64,000 nucleotides of DNA from Paenibacillus rigui (GCF_002234615.1 NZ_NMQW01000002.1:248001-312000); one strand, 5' to 3'. Shown: positions 8,451-16,663, counted from the first letter of the stretch. Notes: a model not told the origin generated them from the sequence alone. Numbers and translations: made by a program.

Positions 8451-9487
8451 TCGTGCAGTACAACAACGATCCCCTTTCTTTCCAATTCTGAGCGGAGCCC
8501 TTGCGTCAGTTTTACCTGATCCTTCTTGGACAGCTTGAAAAAATGCCAAACAACTCCCTTTACCTGGGTTCCATTTCTAAGTAACTGCTCATCTTTCGGC
8601 ATTTGAATTGTCCGCAGCTGATTTTCATTAAACGTATAAAATGCTTGATGGGCCACCCGATTCGCGTCCATTGCATCCACCGTGCGCTTCGTTGAAGCAT
8701 CCACCTGGATGGTCTCTTCTTTTCCATTAACCAGGGTCCTTAAGTAGTTTGCAGCACTATCGTGACTTGTAATGACTGCGCGAGGCTCCGGAATAGACTG
8801 AGGCTCGACCATCGCAAGAAGGGCATCCTTCGGCTTTATTCTCCCCTGAATCTCCTGAACTACGGTACGTGTGAAGTCGATCAGACGGATCCATTCCACA
8901 GGATCAACTACCTGGGCGTCCGCATCCGAGGCCACCTGCTGTTTAACTCTCTCACGAGCGTATACCGGGGAATGGAAAGGCTTTTCCAGCTGCACCGCCA
9001 CTTTTTTGAAAATTCCATTGTTCTGGTACATCATGCTTCCGTCCCATTCCGAGGATACCAAGGCTCCGGCATGTTGAAGCTTTCCTTCTGGCCCCCGGTC
9101 ATTGGATATCCCTGTAGTAGGAAGAGCTACTTTGGCCCCTGCATGGGGGATCAGCCAACGAAACAAGTCCGACATGCTGTCATTGTGAAGCCGCCAATAC
9201 AATCCGTCCGTTTCACTGATATTAAAAGCACCCGTCACGGGATCCTTCCTACTGTTATCCCATACAAACGCTGCCCGGTCGGCAGCCAGTCCTGCCGTTT
9301 GATAGGCAGAAGAAGTCTGGAAGACATAAAGCCCCAAAAAGAGAAGAAGAATCGTGCTCAGCAATATGACGGGCAGCACGAGGCTCGCCTCCAACGTAAA
9401 AGTGCCTTTCTCGCAGCAAACCAGCTTCCGCAATCGAAGCCCCTTTAATTCGCGACGTACATCCACAGCAGATCGTTTGCCCCTCAT
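8447..9487 (-). CDS. TadE-like pseudopilin 1
   Basis: A 346-residue protein with a typical pseudopilin N terminus: CEKGTFTLEASLVLPVI, glycine at -1, glutamate at +5, then a single hydrophobic helix and a large soluble domain with no motif I can name. This fits TadE-type minor pseudopilins, cleaved by the prepilin peptidase encoded two genes downstream. It follows the pilin gene by a few bases. The ATG has no clear ribosome binding site, while AAAGGGG lies 6 bases before a TTG at 9433, which would shorten the basic leader to about ten residues, closer to the usual size. Both starts keep the processing site. Confidence 0.8.
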   Translation of the reverse strand: MRGKRSAVDVRRELKGLRLRKLVCCEKGTFTLEASLVLPVILLSTILLLFLGLYVFQTSSAYQTAGLAADRAAFVWDNSRKDPVTGAFNISETDGLYWRLHNDSMSDLFRWLIPHAGAKVALPTTGISNDRGPEGKLQHAGALVSSEWDGSMMYQNNGIFKKVAVQLEKPFHSPVYARERVKQQVASDADAQVVDPVEWIRLIDFTRTVVQEIQGRIKPKDALLAMVEPQSIPEPRAVITSHDSAANYLRTLVNGKEETIQVDASTKRTVDAMDANRVAHQAFYTFNENQLRTIQMPKDEQLLRNGTQVKGVVWHFFKLSKKDQVKLTQGLRSELERKGIVVVLHE

Positions 9488-9490
9488 CGC

Positions 9491-9721
9491 TTACGGGGCT
9501 TGCGGGCTTATTTTCGTTGCATCGCTCTCTATAGATCCGGACTGTCCGGTTATTTGACTATTTGCATTTGTAAATAAGCTTTCTACCCATTTCATGATCC
9601 ATTTCCTGAAAGCAATAGCTATAATAACAAGCACAGCAACAATTAGCAGAATTTCCAATGTGCCCAAGCCATCCTCCTCTTTCCAAAAGCGCTTCATCCC
9701 TTCATTTAACCATTTCATCAT
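9491..9721 (-). CDS. Flp-type major pilin (Flp1 family)
   Basis: This 76-residue protein is probably the structural subunit of the Tad pilus. It has a short basic leader, the processing site EEDGLGTLEI (cleavage expected after G18, glutamate at +5), one hydrophobic helix of about 20 residues, and a short polar tail. Size and layout match the Flp1/type IVb pilins of Gram-positive Tad systems. The start is well supported by AGAGGGG six bases upstream. It lies between tadC and the first TadE gene in the same operon. Only one such pilin gene is seen here, so the fibre is probably a homopolymer plus minor pseudopilins. Confidence 0.88.
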   Translation of the reverse strand: MMKWLNEGMKRFWKEEDGLGTLEILLIVAVLVIIAIAFRKWIMKWVESLFTNANSQITGQSGSIESDATKISPQAP

Positions 9722-9784
9722 TTATTCCCCTCTCCATGTGTACATTTGAACTTATGTTTTATTTTTCTACATTTCTTGCCGCAG

Positions 9785-10660
9785 CTAGTGGCTCATCATA
9801 ATCACAGCAGGAGAAGCTACAACGATCATAACGACGAGAAAAATAAGAACCATCGGAAATACCATCTTAGAGGATGCTTCCTCCCCCAAGGTTTTGGCCA
9901 ATGATTTTCGTTTTTCCCATAACACCGTAGACAGCTCCTTTAATGACATGACAAGCTCGTTCCCCCCTCTCTTGTAATTCAATAGCAGTGTGGTCGTAAA
10001 CAAGGATACTTCCTGCAAGCTGCAGCGTTTGCTGAAATCTTCCATCGCTTTGGCAAAAGATGCATTCATACTGACTTGGTAAGCTGCTTGGGACAGCTCT
10101 GTCAACAATGGACTGGTATCCACTGCCGCTTTATTATTACGCTCCACACAGCGAAGCAAAGCTTTCTGCACCGTTTCACCCGCATTGACCAGAAGAACAA
10201 TCTGATTAATAACTTCAGGAAGCTCCAACAGCATTTGACGTTTTTTCTTTTGCAACCTGCCGGCCAGCTCTTTGTATAGCGCAAAGGGAATTAGGCATAT
10301 GAGACAAACTCCATAAAAAAGCAGTTCTGCGTTGCCATCGGCTGCCCATTCTAACAATGTGGTTCCCATGAGTACGACCAGACCAAGGGAAAGATTTTTG
10401 ACCATGAAGCATTTGGTTTGCACAAGCGCGCTTTTACTCCCGTACAGGCCAACCATTAACTGATGTACTCTCGATAACGGCTCAGATAACCGTTCCGCCA
10501 CCTGCAGCTTGTCCAGCAGCCAGAGCGAGACCGGCGCCATTATAGCTAGTGAAAGACTTTTACGATGCTCGTTCACGAAGCCGATGTACCGGGGGCGTGC
10601 CAAACCATACAAGCTGCTAAAGAAAAACAATTCAAGCCCGAATAATATAAGCACCCACAC
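9785..10660 (-). CDS. tadC: TadC-like inner-membrane platform protein (T2SF family)
   Basis: A 291-residue protein of the type II secretion F superfamily. It has hydrophobic segments at the N terminus, two more in the first half, a cytoplasmic helical region with the family pattern LPEVINQIVLLVNAGETVQKAL, and a terminal membrane helix. With TadB it should form the membrane platform on which the TadA ATPase extrudes pilin. The GTG start lies 9 bases after the tadB stop, with AAGGTG within the end of tadB as ribosome binding site. Length and order (tadA-tadB-tadC) are standard for the system. Confidence 0.88.
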   Translation of the reverse strand: MWVLILFGLELFFFSSLYGLARPRYIGFVNEHRKSLSLAIMAPVSLWLLDKLQVAERLSEPLSRVHQLMVGLYGSKSALVQTKCFMVKNLSLGLVVLMGTTLLEWAADGNAELLFYGVCLICLIPFALYKELAGRLQKKKRQMLLELPEVINQIVLLVNAGETVQKALLRCVERNNKAAVDTSPLLTELSQAAYQVSMNASFAKAMEDFSKRCSLQEVSLFTTTLLLNYKRGGNELVMSLKELSTVLWEKRKSLAKTLGEEASSKMVFPMVLIFLVVMIVVASPAVIMMSH

Positions 10661-10669
10661 AATGAAACA

Positions 10670-11536
10670 TCACACCTTTATATTCATAATCATTTTCGTT
10701 AAAGCATAGCAGCCGATTAAAACGATGAGAGCAACCGTCATAATCATCACTCCAATTCCTTGATAAACCGGCTCCATGTAATCGGGGGAACTAAAGCTGA
10801 GAACCGCAATAACTATTAATGGTGCGAAAGTGAGTACCCTGGACTCGAATCGTTTCTGAGCCATCATCACTTGGATGTCCTGTTGAATATCCAGCTTTTC
10901 TTGGATAATGGATGCGGTACGGCGAATCACTTGCACCATGTTGCCACCGGTTCGTTTGCAGGTCATGAATACCTCGGTAAATTGTTGAATATCCTCAATG
11001 CCAGACCGTTCGCTCCAGTCCTTCAATGCATATTCAATCGTATCTCCGTTTTCGACTCTTCTGCGAATCGTTTCCAGCTCCTTGATAATGAACGTCCGCG
11101 GGTCCGGATACAGCAGCTGCATGTCCATTAATGCTTCGTCAAAAGCCGATTCTACGGATTTACCGGCCCCGAGTGCCGATGATAATGAAGACAGCATTTG
11201 TTTAAATTGCAGCCGAAGCTGCGTCTTTTGCTTCCGAACCAGCTCTTTTTTACGTATAACCGGGTAGTATAGGCCCGCGATCGAGATTACAGCTGCCGCA
11301 GCACCATTCTTGTAGAAAAGATAACCTATGATACCGAGAACAACGATACCTATGACGGAATACCAAAACTTTTCTCGGCCGCTCATCCGATAAATTTCGT
11401 ATTGCATCAGACCGGAAGAGTAATGCGTATCCTCTGTTACCGCTGGACTTCCTCCCTTGTGCTTTTGCTTCTGTTGAAGCCTCTGATAAACATAAAGGGC
11501 CAGCCAACTTAAACCTGCCGTCAGCAGGATCATCAC
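10670..11536 (-). CDS. tadB: TadB-like inner-membrane platform protein (T2SF family)
   Basis: A 288-residue T2SF protein: an N-terminal membrane helix, a pair of helices around residues 60-90, the cytoplasmic F domain (LRLQFKQMLSSLSSALGAGKSVESAF; EVFMTCKRTGGNMVQVI) and a C-terminal helix pair. It partners TadC in the pilus assembly platform. The start is odd: the listed GTG and following ATG have no nearby ribosome binding site, but AAGGAGG lies 27 bases upstream, which would place a CTG at 11548 at a spacing of 10 bases. Either the leader is long or CTG is used. It lies 66 bases downstream of tadA in the same operon. Confidence 0.88.
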   Translation of the reverse strand: MMILLTAGLSWLALYVYQRLQQKQKHKGGSPAVTEDTHYSSGLMQYEIYRMSGREKFWYSVIGIVVLGIIGYLFYKNGAAAAVISIAGLYYPVIRKKELVRKQKTQLRLQFKQMLSSLSSALGAGKSVESAFDEALMDMQLLYPDPRTFIIKELETIRRRVENGDTIEYALKDWSERSGIEDIQQFTEVFMTCKRTGGNMVQVIRRTASIIQEKLDIQQDIQVMMAQKRFESRVLTFAPLIVIAVLSFSSPDYMEPVYQGIGVMIMTVALIVLIGCYALTKMIMNIKV

Positions 11537-11602
11537 GATATAATCCAGTTCGATGCGGCCTCCTTTTGAATTCGATGAACTTGCAACGTTTATTGCTAGT
11601 TG

Positions 11603-12826
11603 CTAGAGGGGAATCCCCGCCATTTCAAGCTTACTTGTATGCTGTAGCCGGTTCCCGGTCGGAACCAGCTCCCCAACCACCTTTCCTCCTTCTTCCTCCC
11701 CCCTTTCTACAAAGATAAATAGTGGATTTAACTGTACTTCACCGTTCTCCACACCGATAATTTCACTAATCTCCGTGACTCTGCGGGAACGGTCCCTCAA
11801 TCTTGTCAGATGAATCATGACATCGATCGCGGAGCAGATTTGCTTGCGAACCACCTTAACAGGAAGCTCTGCTCCGCTCAATACCATCGTTTCCAAACGG
11901 CTCAGCATGTCGCTTGTCGAGTTGGCATGGCCCGTAGACAAGCTGCCATCGTGCCCTGTGTTCATAGCAGCTAACATGTCCAACGCTTCGGCTCCTCTCA
12001 CTTCGCCGACAACAATCCGATTTGGCCGCATACGCAGCGAGGAACGGATCAGATCACGGATCGTAATTTCACCTTTTCCCTCTGTGTTTGCGTTGCGTGT
12101 CTCCATTCTTACCAGGTTCGGTACGGTACGGATTTGCAGCTCCGCAGAATCCTCAATTGTGATGAGGCGCTCTTCCTGCGGAATAAACTGGGAAAGCGCA
12201 TTGAGAAACGTTGTTTTACCGGACCCGGTTCCCCCGCCGATGAACAGGTTGTATTTGGCCAGGACCAGCTTTTTGAGAAACTCAGCTCCCTCCTGACTTA
12301 GAGCTCCATTATGAATTAAATCGTCGAGGGTTAAAGGGCGCTCGGGAAACTTCCGGATTGTCATCGCGGGTCCTTCCAGTGCAATCGGAGGCAGAACGAC
12401 ATTGACCCTGGAGCCATCCAGCAGTCTGGCATCAACAATCGGACTCGATTCGTTCACAGCCCGGTTTACCTTGGCTACAATCGCTTGAATAACATCCTCC
12501 AGCTTTTCTCTGCTCTCAAAGGCTACTTCCGTCAGAGTGACCCTTCCCTCCTGTTCAATAAAGATCCTATCATGACGATTGATCATTATCTCCGTAACCG
12601 ACGGATCGTCTACAAGCGGCTGGAGAACGTCCAGGCCCCTGAATGAATGGAATAATCGCATAACCAGCTGATGCCTTTGCCCTGCCGTCATGTAGTCCTG
12701 GAAAGGATATGAAAACACCTCCTGCTCTATTATTTCCTGCAGCTGTACATCTGTTAACGAGACAGATAAATCGAATTTACTTTGAATCAGCTGCTTCAGC
12801 TGCTTCACGATCTCATCCAAGCCCAT
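11603..12826 (-). CDS. tadA: TadA/CpaF pilus-assembly ATPase
   Basis: This 407-residue secretion ATPase of the CpaF/VirB11 type powers pilin polymerisation from the cytoplasmic face. Visible motifs: Walker A GGGTGSGKTT at about 197-206, the Asp box (LITIEDSAELQI), Walker B region RIVVGEVRGAEALDML and the His box (TGHDGSLSTGHANS). The N-terminal 60 residues are helical, and the HDRIFIEQEGRV segment belongs to the N-terminal domain common to CpaF. It overlaps the upstream CpaE-like gene by 14 bases, suggesting translational coupling. No feature looks degenerate. Confidence 0.93.
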   Translation of the reverse strand: MGLDEIVKQLKQLIQSKFDLSVSLTDVQLQEIIEQEVFSYPFQDYMTAGQRHQLVMRLFHSFRGLDVLQPLVDDPSVTEIMINRHDRIFIEQEGRVTLTEVAFESREKLEDVIQAIVAKVNRAVNESSPIVDARLLDGSRVNVVLPPIALEGPAMTIRKFPERPLTLDDLIHNGALSQEGAEFLKKLVLAKYNLFIGGGTGSGKTTFLNALSQFIPQEERLITIEDSAELQIRTVPNLVRMETRNANTEGKGEITIRDLIRSSLRMRPNRIVVGEVRGAEALDMLAAMNTGHDGSLSTGHANSTSDMLSRLETMVLSGAELPVKVVRKQICSAIDVMIHLTRLRDRSRRVTEISEIIGVENGEVQLNPLFIFVERGEEEGGKVVGELVPTGNRLQHTSKLEMAGIPL

Positions 12827-13949
12827 GTGCTTTCTCCTTCGCTGAGGTGCTCGTTACCCACGGCCATTCCGCGATCTTTTCACTGAAGGCACAGCGAATC
12901 TGAACATTCTCCACGGTACCGCATGCCTTCCATTCGGGTATATAAGGCAAATAACCTGCAATAGGAAGCGGCCACTCGGTCGCAGCCGTTCTTAAGCTGC
13001 CGTTGAATTTATTGACGATCAGCTGCACGGCTGCCGGACCCTTCCCAGCTCCTGTAGGACTGCCCTCACCCCATTGCCGCCACCGCAGCTTCAATTTGTC
13101 CAAATGAATACGGTCATCCAATGCAAGCCAGATAATCCGATCGCTTTGGTTTAACGACGCATTTACCCTTGGGACCATGCATGAATCCAAATCGATCAAT
13201 AGGTAATCATATGCACCGGACTTCCAGATCGAGTGGATCAGTGTCTCCGTATCCTGCTCCGACATATGCTCCACTTCCTTGGGCTCGAACCCGCCTGGAA
13301 AATAATCGAAGCCCATCACCCTATGCTTCCGTTTGTATCTCTCAATACGGGCCATCTGCAGCTTCGGATCGGTTTTGCCATAATACAGCATTCTTGCCAG
13401 ATGATTTTCCGGCCCTGCCTCTCCAGGCTCCATCCATGATAACGAAGGAAGCTGCTCCAAATTCAAGTAAAATACTTTACGCCCCTGCATCACCAGCTCT
13501 CTGGCCAGATGGACCGCTGTCAATGTTTTGCCCGTTCCTCCTGCCGCCGAATAGAGAGAAATCACTTGAGAGGCTCGGTTGCCTGTAATCATACGTTTGG
13601 AGGAATACTCGTTATAATGGGAGATCATATGGGAAAGCAATAGGTTCAGCGGCTGATACTTGCAAAGAACCGGATATTCCAAAATATCCGTAGCCGCGGC
13701 TGTGTCACTTAATAGGATTAAGCATCCCAGCTGTTGTTGGAAAACTTTATCCGGCAATGGCATCAATCCCTCATGCACCAACAGGATGTAAGGTTCGACG
13801 GCCTTATCGATAAAAGCAAACCCTCTCTCTTTAATTGAGAATGCGGTAAAAGTAAAGGTTTGCCCATATTCCGAAGATCGGATATAAGCGGAAAACATCT
13901 CAATAAAATACGGGTCTTCATCCACAACGACAAGCCTCATTTTACCCAT
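12813..13949 (-). CDS. CpaE-like ParA-family ATPase
   Basis: A 378-residue protein with an N-terminal receiver-like domain (MRLVVVDEDPYFIEMFSAYI) lacking a full phosphorylation site, followed by a ParA/MinD ATPase domain with a deviant P-loop SAAGGTGKT at about 134-142, and a later Asp-rich segment YDYLLIDLD. This two-domain layout matches CpaE/TadZ, which localises Tad machinery at the pole or membrane. The first Lys of the usual KGGxGKT motif is replaced by Ala, so dimer-dependent ATPase activity may be altered. The start ATG follows GAGAAGGGG. It is the first clear gene of the operon; no CpaB/RcpC gene or secretin gene is present, the latter as expected for a single-membrane cell. Confidence 0.82.
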   Translation of the reverse strand: MGKMRLVVVDEDPYFIEMFSAYIRSSEYGQTFTFTAFSIKERGFAFIDKAVEPYILLVHEGLMPLPDKVFQQQLGCLILLSDTAAATDILEYPVLCKYQPLNLLLSHMISHYNEYSSKRMITGNRASQVISLYSAAGGTGKTLTAVHLARELVMQGRKVFYLNLEQLPSLSWMEPGEAGPENHLARMLYYGKTDPKLQMARIERYKRKHRVMGFDYFPGGFEPKEVEHMSEQDTETLIHSIWKSGAYDYLLIDLDSCMVPRVNASLNQSDRIIWLALDDRIHLDKLKLRWRQWGEGSPTGAGKGPAAVQLIVNKFNGSLRTAATEWPLPIAGYLPYIPEWKACGTVENVQIRCAFSEKIAEWPWVTSTSAKEKAHGLG

Positions 13950-14004
13950 ATAGCCCCTTCTCCATTTCTAAATGCTGAACTCCATCCTGCCCAATCATCC
14001 GTTT

Positions 14005-14097
14005 CTATAAAACCCCCTTGAGCTGTAATATTCCGGTTACGACAAGTAGTACAGAAATAATTGCAGTGATAACGGCGGCTTTCACCTGGTTTGAAAT
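14005..14097 (-). CDS. possible 30-residue single-helix membrane peptide
   Basis: A short frame upstream of the CpaE-like gene encodes a peptide that is almost entirely one hydrophobic helix (AAVITAIISVLLVVTGILQL) ending in KGVL. AGGAGGGG lies 10 bases before an ATT codon (ISNQ...), and the first conventional start in frame is a GTG at 14085, twenty bases from that ribosome binding site. Composition is that of a small membrane protein, not a random frame. The overlapping alternative frame is cysteine-rich and looks non-coding. Function unknown. Coding status is doubtful because the best-placed start codon is unusual. Confidence 0.3.
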   Translation of the reverse strand: MSNQVKAAVITAIISVLLVVTGILQLKGVL

Positions 14098-14125
14098 AGT
14101 CCACTCCCCTCCTCGCAGAAAACGC

Positions 14126-14173
14126 AAAAAAAGCACCGGCTGAACAGGAACGAATCCTTGAACAGCGGTGCTT
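14126..14173 (-). terminator. rho-independent terminator after lspA; possible attenuator
   Basis: On the minus strand AAGCACCG and CGGTGCTT form a stem with a further inner AGGA/TCCT pairing, followed by seven T. It ends the signal peptidase gene, but it also lies about 20-70 bases downstream of a good promoter. Its 5' arm overlaps a competing small hairpin (AGCGG/CCGCT, 14164-14178). Confidence 0.75.
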
Positions 14174-14200
14174 CCGCTTGCGAATATGAATGTAAACTAG

Positions 14201-14228
14201 ATTATAGCACAACAATTGGAAAATTCAA
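14201..14228 (-). promoter_or_regulatory. sigma-A type promoter before the Tad operon
   Basis: Reading the minus strand, TTGAAT (14223-14228) and a perfect TATAAT (14201-14206) are separated by 16 bases. The -35 box overlaps the stop codon of lspA. It is the best promoter-like sequence upstream of the Tad genes. Confidence 0.5.
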
Positions 14229-14695
14229 CTATTTTTATTTGTCAATTCACTTGATCTTCGTTTCCTCACCATTTGCAGCAATCCGCTTACTATAAACAGC
14301 ACAATACCAATCTCGATTGCATGATCCGCCAGATTGAGAATTCCTTTTCCCGAGCGAGAAGTTAAAAAATCGGTAACTTGACCGAACAAAATCCTGTCGA
14401 TTCCGTTCCCGGCCGCGCCCCCCGCCAAAAAACCAAAGCTGAGATCGGCCATGACACCTTTCAGCACACCTTGTCGACGATAATAAATGACAACTGTGAC
14501 AAAAAGAATCGCGGCAACCGCAAAAAGCCGTCCATACCCTTGAAACAAACTATGGGCCATCCCGCTATTTTCATAGTGAGTAAGCTCCATTCCCCAAAGC
14601 GGAATCGTTTCTCCAATCTCAACATTCATACGGATTAAAATCTTCGTCATTTGATCGATAGCCACAACAAGCCCTGCGATGATATAAAATAGCAT
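14225..14695 (-). CDS. signal peptidase II family protein (LspA paralogue)
   Basis: A 156-residue membrane aspartyl protease of the A8 family, with four hydrophobic helices. The conserved blocks can be recognised: DQMTK in helix 1, ENSGMAHSLFQG in the first loop, GNGIDR (usual GNLIDR) with the first catalytic Asp, and LNLADHAI with the second. LspA removes signal peptides of prolipoproteins after lipid attachment. Several normally fixed positions differ (GAAF is GMAH, FNxAD is LNLAD), and the gene is not in the usual lspA-rluD setting, so this may be a second, divergent copy. The start follows AAGGAG by 5 bases; the longer frame would run into the terminator of the upstream gene. Confidence 0.8.
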   Translation of the reverse strand: MLFYIIAGLVVAIDQMTKILIRMNVEIGETIPLWGMELTHYENSGMAHSLFQGYGRLFAVAAILFVTVVIYYRRQGVLKGVMADLSFGFLAGGAAGNGIDRILFGQVTDFLTSRSGKGILNLADHAIEIGIVLFIVSGLLQMVRKRRSSELTNKNS

Positions 14696-14748
14696 AGCGA
14701 CTCCTTCTCTTCTCCTGTAGATTAAAAGTGCCCACCAACGACTGCATG

Positions 14749-14785
14749 AAAAAAGCACGCACCTGAATCATCGAAGGTGCATGCT
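14749..14785 (-). terminator. rho-independent terminator of the uspA-like gene
   Basis: On the minus strand AGCATGCACCT pairs with AGGTGCGTGCT (one G-T pair) around a loop of about ten bases and is followed by six T. It lies 20 bases after the universal stress protein gene. Confidence 0.85.
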
Positions 14786-14804
14786 CTTATAGGATGATTT
14801 CCAT

Positions 14805-15236
14805 TTATTTAATTACCAAAACAGGAATCTTGGACTGCTGCACAATATTATGGCTTACACTACCCAAGAACAGCTCCCTGATGGCCCCAAGTCCACGGCT
14901 TCCCATTACGATTAAATCAAATTGATGGTTTTCCGCATATTGCAGAACCGTATGGGACGGATCTCCGTTCTGAAGCACATACTTTGCTTTTATATCCTCA
15001 GGAACCAGTTCCTTTGCTTTCTTCAAAGTTTCTTGAGCACCTTCCAAAAAAGCTTTCTTGGCATCAACAGCATACGAATCACCGATCACTGTCGGATAAT
15101 GGAAGGCATGAATAATTTCTAATTCGGGAATATGGTTGGCTGATGCTTGTTCCTTAACCAAATAGACCGCTTTCTCTAAAGCTTTCTTGGAAAGATTAGA
15201 GCCGTCAAACGCAACAAGGATTTTATTGAATAACAT
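14805..15236 (-). CDS. universal stress protein (UspA family)
   Basis: A 143-residue single-domain Usp protein: N-terminal strand MLFNKILVAFDGSNLSKKAL with the Asp of the nucleotide site, and the C-terminal ATP-binding motif GSRGLGAIRELFLGSVS (G-x2-G-x9-G-S), so it is of the ATP-binding type. Such proteins are cytoplasmic dimers linked to survival under stress. The start at MLFNK follows GGGGG by 7 bases; an upstream in-frame ATG lies inside this ribosome binding site. It is monocistronic, with its own terminator. The length is typical. Confidence 0.9.
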   Translation of the reverse strand: MLFNKILVAFDGSNLSKKALEKAVYLVKEQASANHIPELEIIHAFHYPTVIGDSYAVDAKKAFLEGAQETLKKAKELVPEDIKAKYVLQNGDPSHTVLQYAENHQFDLIVMGSRGLGAIRELFLGSVSHNIVQQSKIPVLVIK

Positions 15237-15318
15237 CTTGGATCCCCCCATTTGCGACTGGTTTGATACATCTCCATTATACCATAGTTTGATTTATTAT
15301 GACAAAAAACGCTTTAAA

Positions 15319-16572
15319 TTATGAGTGCAGCGGAAACAAAATACGGAATTCCGTCCCATGCCCAACCTCACTTCGAATATCGATCTTTCCCGTCATGCTT
15401 TTAATGATATTAAACGAAACCATTGTACCAAGTCCTGTCCCTTTTTCCTTATTTGAAAAGTAGGGTGTACCTAGGCGGCGAATTTGTTCGTTCGTCATGC
15501 CGTTTCCGTTATCCATAATTAAAACAACTATACTATCCTTGTCCCGCTTGGCAGTAATTCTTAATTGTCCGCCTTGGTGAAGCATCGCTTCGATTCCGTT
15601 TTTGGCCAAATTAATCAGACTTTGTCTGAATTTGGACCGGTCCCCCACGATGAGCAAATCTTGTTCAAACTCTACTATGATTTCAACATTGTTCAATAAG
15701 GCATACGAATTTAATACTTTCCCGACATATTCCAGCTCCGCCCCAATATCTAATTTATCGGTATTTTCCGGCTGCGGTTTGGCTAAGGACAGGTAATCAT
15801 TAATGATTTGCTCTGCACGATCCAGCTCTTCCAAGCAAATACTCCCATACTGAGCTTTTTTCTGCGCGGTTAAATCGGCTTGCGTCAGCAGTTGAATGAA
15901 GCCGCGTACCGAGGTTAAAGGATTTCGGATTTCATGGGCTACCGAAGCGGAAATGACACTGACGATTTTCATTTTTTCCGATTCGATCAATTCCTTACGC
16001 ATTCTTGCATTTTTAATAATGGATTCGATAATATACACGGTCAAGCCCATAAATATCGATTGAATGATATAAAAAATGATGGCATCAAACAATCTGTAAT
16101 TCGGGTCAAATATGTAATTGCTTACGATACCAACCGTCTTGCATATAAAGGCGATGGCAGAGGTGACAATAATCTTATGAACCAGACGTAAACTATGGTA
16201 TCTTTTCTCTATAAAGAACACCAATACGAGCGCAAGTGATGCGGAAATAAGATTTAAATAAGCACCTTGCCCCGCGTATATAAACCGCACGGATAGAAGT
16301 GTAATAAATAGAAGCAGCATCACGATTCGGTTGCTGTACAAGCAGGCCAGTATAAAAGGGATGACACGAAAATCAAACATCAGCCCCTGCTGGACGGTGA
16401 CATGAAAAATCAAGCACAGAACGGACGAACTGGCGAATAATACATAAAGAAATAGATTTTTAACGAAGGGCTTGTCTTCTGTTCTATCTGAATTTATGAA
16501 CGGATAGAAAATAAGTGGAAACATAATAAAGAAGACGTTTAATAATAACCCCTCTACGGCGTAGTTAAACAT
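15319..16572 (-). CDS. sensor histidine kinase, KinB/5TM-5TMR_LYT type
   Basis: About 417 residues. The first 190 form six or so closely spaced membrane helices of the 5TM-5TMR_LYT kind, with a little-exposed sensor. A HisKA domain follows with the phospho-acceptor in SVAHEIRNPLTSVRGF (His near 213) and a HATPase domain with N box LINLAKNGIEA, G1 DNGNGM, and G2 GTGLG. This layout resembles the sporulation kinase KinB and its relatives, which feed phosphate into Spo0F. No response regulator gene is adjacent, consistent with an orphan phosphorelay kinase. The start is uncertain; the ribosome binding site is weak. Confidence 0.85.
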   Translation of the reverse strand: MFNYAVEGLLLNVFFIMFPLIFYPFINSDRTEDKPFVKNLFLYVLFASSSVLCLIFHVTVQQGLMFDFRVIPFILACLYSNRIVMLLLFITLLSVRFIYAGQGAYLNLISASLALVLVFFIEKRYHSLRLVHKIIVTSAIAFICKTVGIVSNYIFDPNYRLFDAIIFYIIQSIFMGLTVYIIESIIKNARMRKELIESEKMKIVSVISASVAHEIRNPLTSVRGFIQLLTQADLTAQKKAQYGSICLEELDRAEQIINDYLSLAKPQPENTDKLDIGAELEYVGKVLNSYALLNNVEIIVEFEQDLLIVGDRSKFRQSLINLAKNGIEAMLHQGGQLRITAKRDKDSIVVLIMDNGNGMTNEQIRRLGTPYFSNKEKGTGLGTMVSFNIIKSMTGKIDIRSEVGHGTEFRILFPLHS

Positions 16573-16663
16573 CGACGGCACCAACTTCGGTCAAAATGCG
16601 TTGCATAACAGTAACCTTGATATGTGATGAGAAGGTTTACTTGCTGCGTCCACATATATCACA

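Noticed and set aside
8762-9448. 228-codon frame opposite TadE-like pseudopilin 1
   Set aside because: No ribosome binding site, composition basic and unstructured, and it lies completely within a confident gene on the other strand.
13937-14215. 92-codon cysteine-rich frame upstream of the CpaE-like gene
   Set aside because: It runs through the lspA terminator, has unlikely composition (many Cys, His, Arg), and its only usable start (GTG) is too close to AGGAGG; the overlapping hydrophobic frame looks more like a protein.
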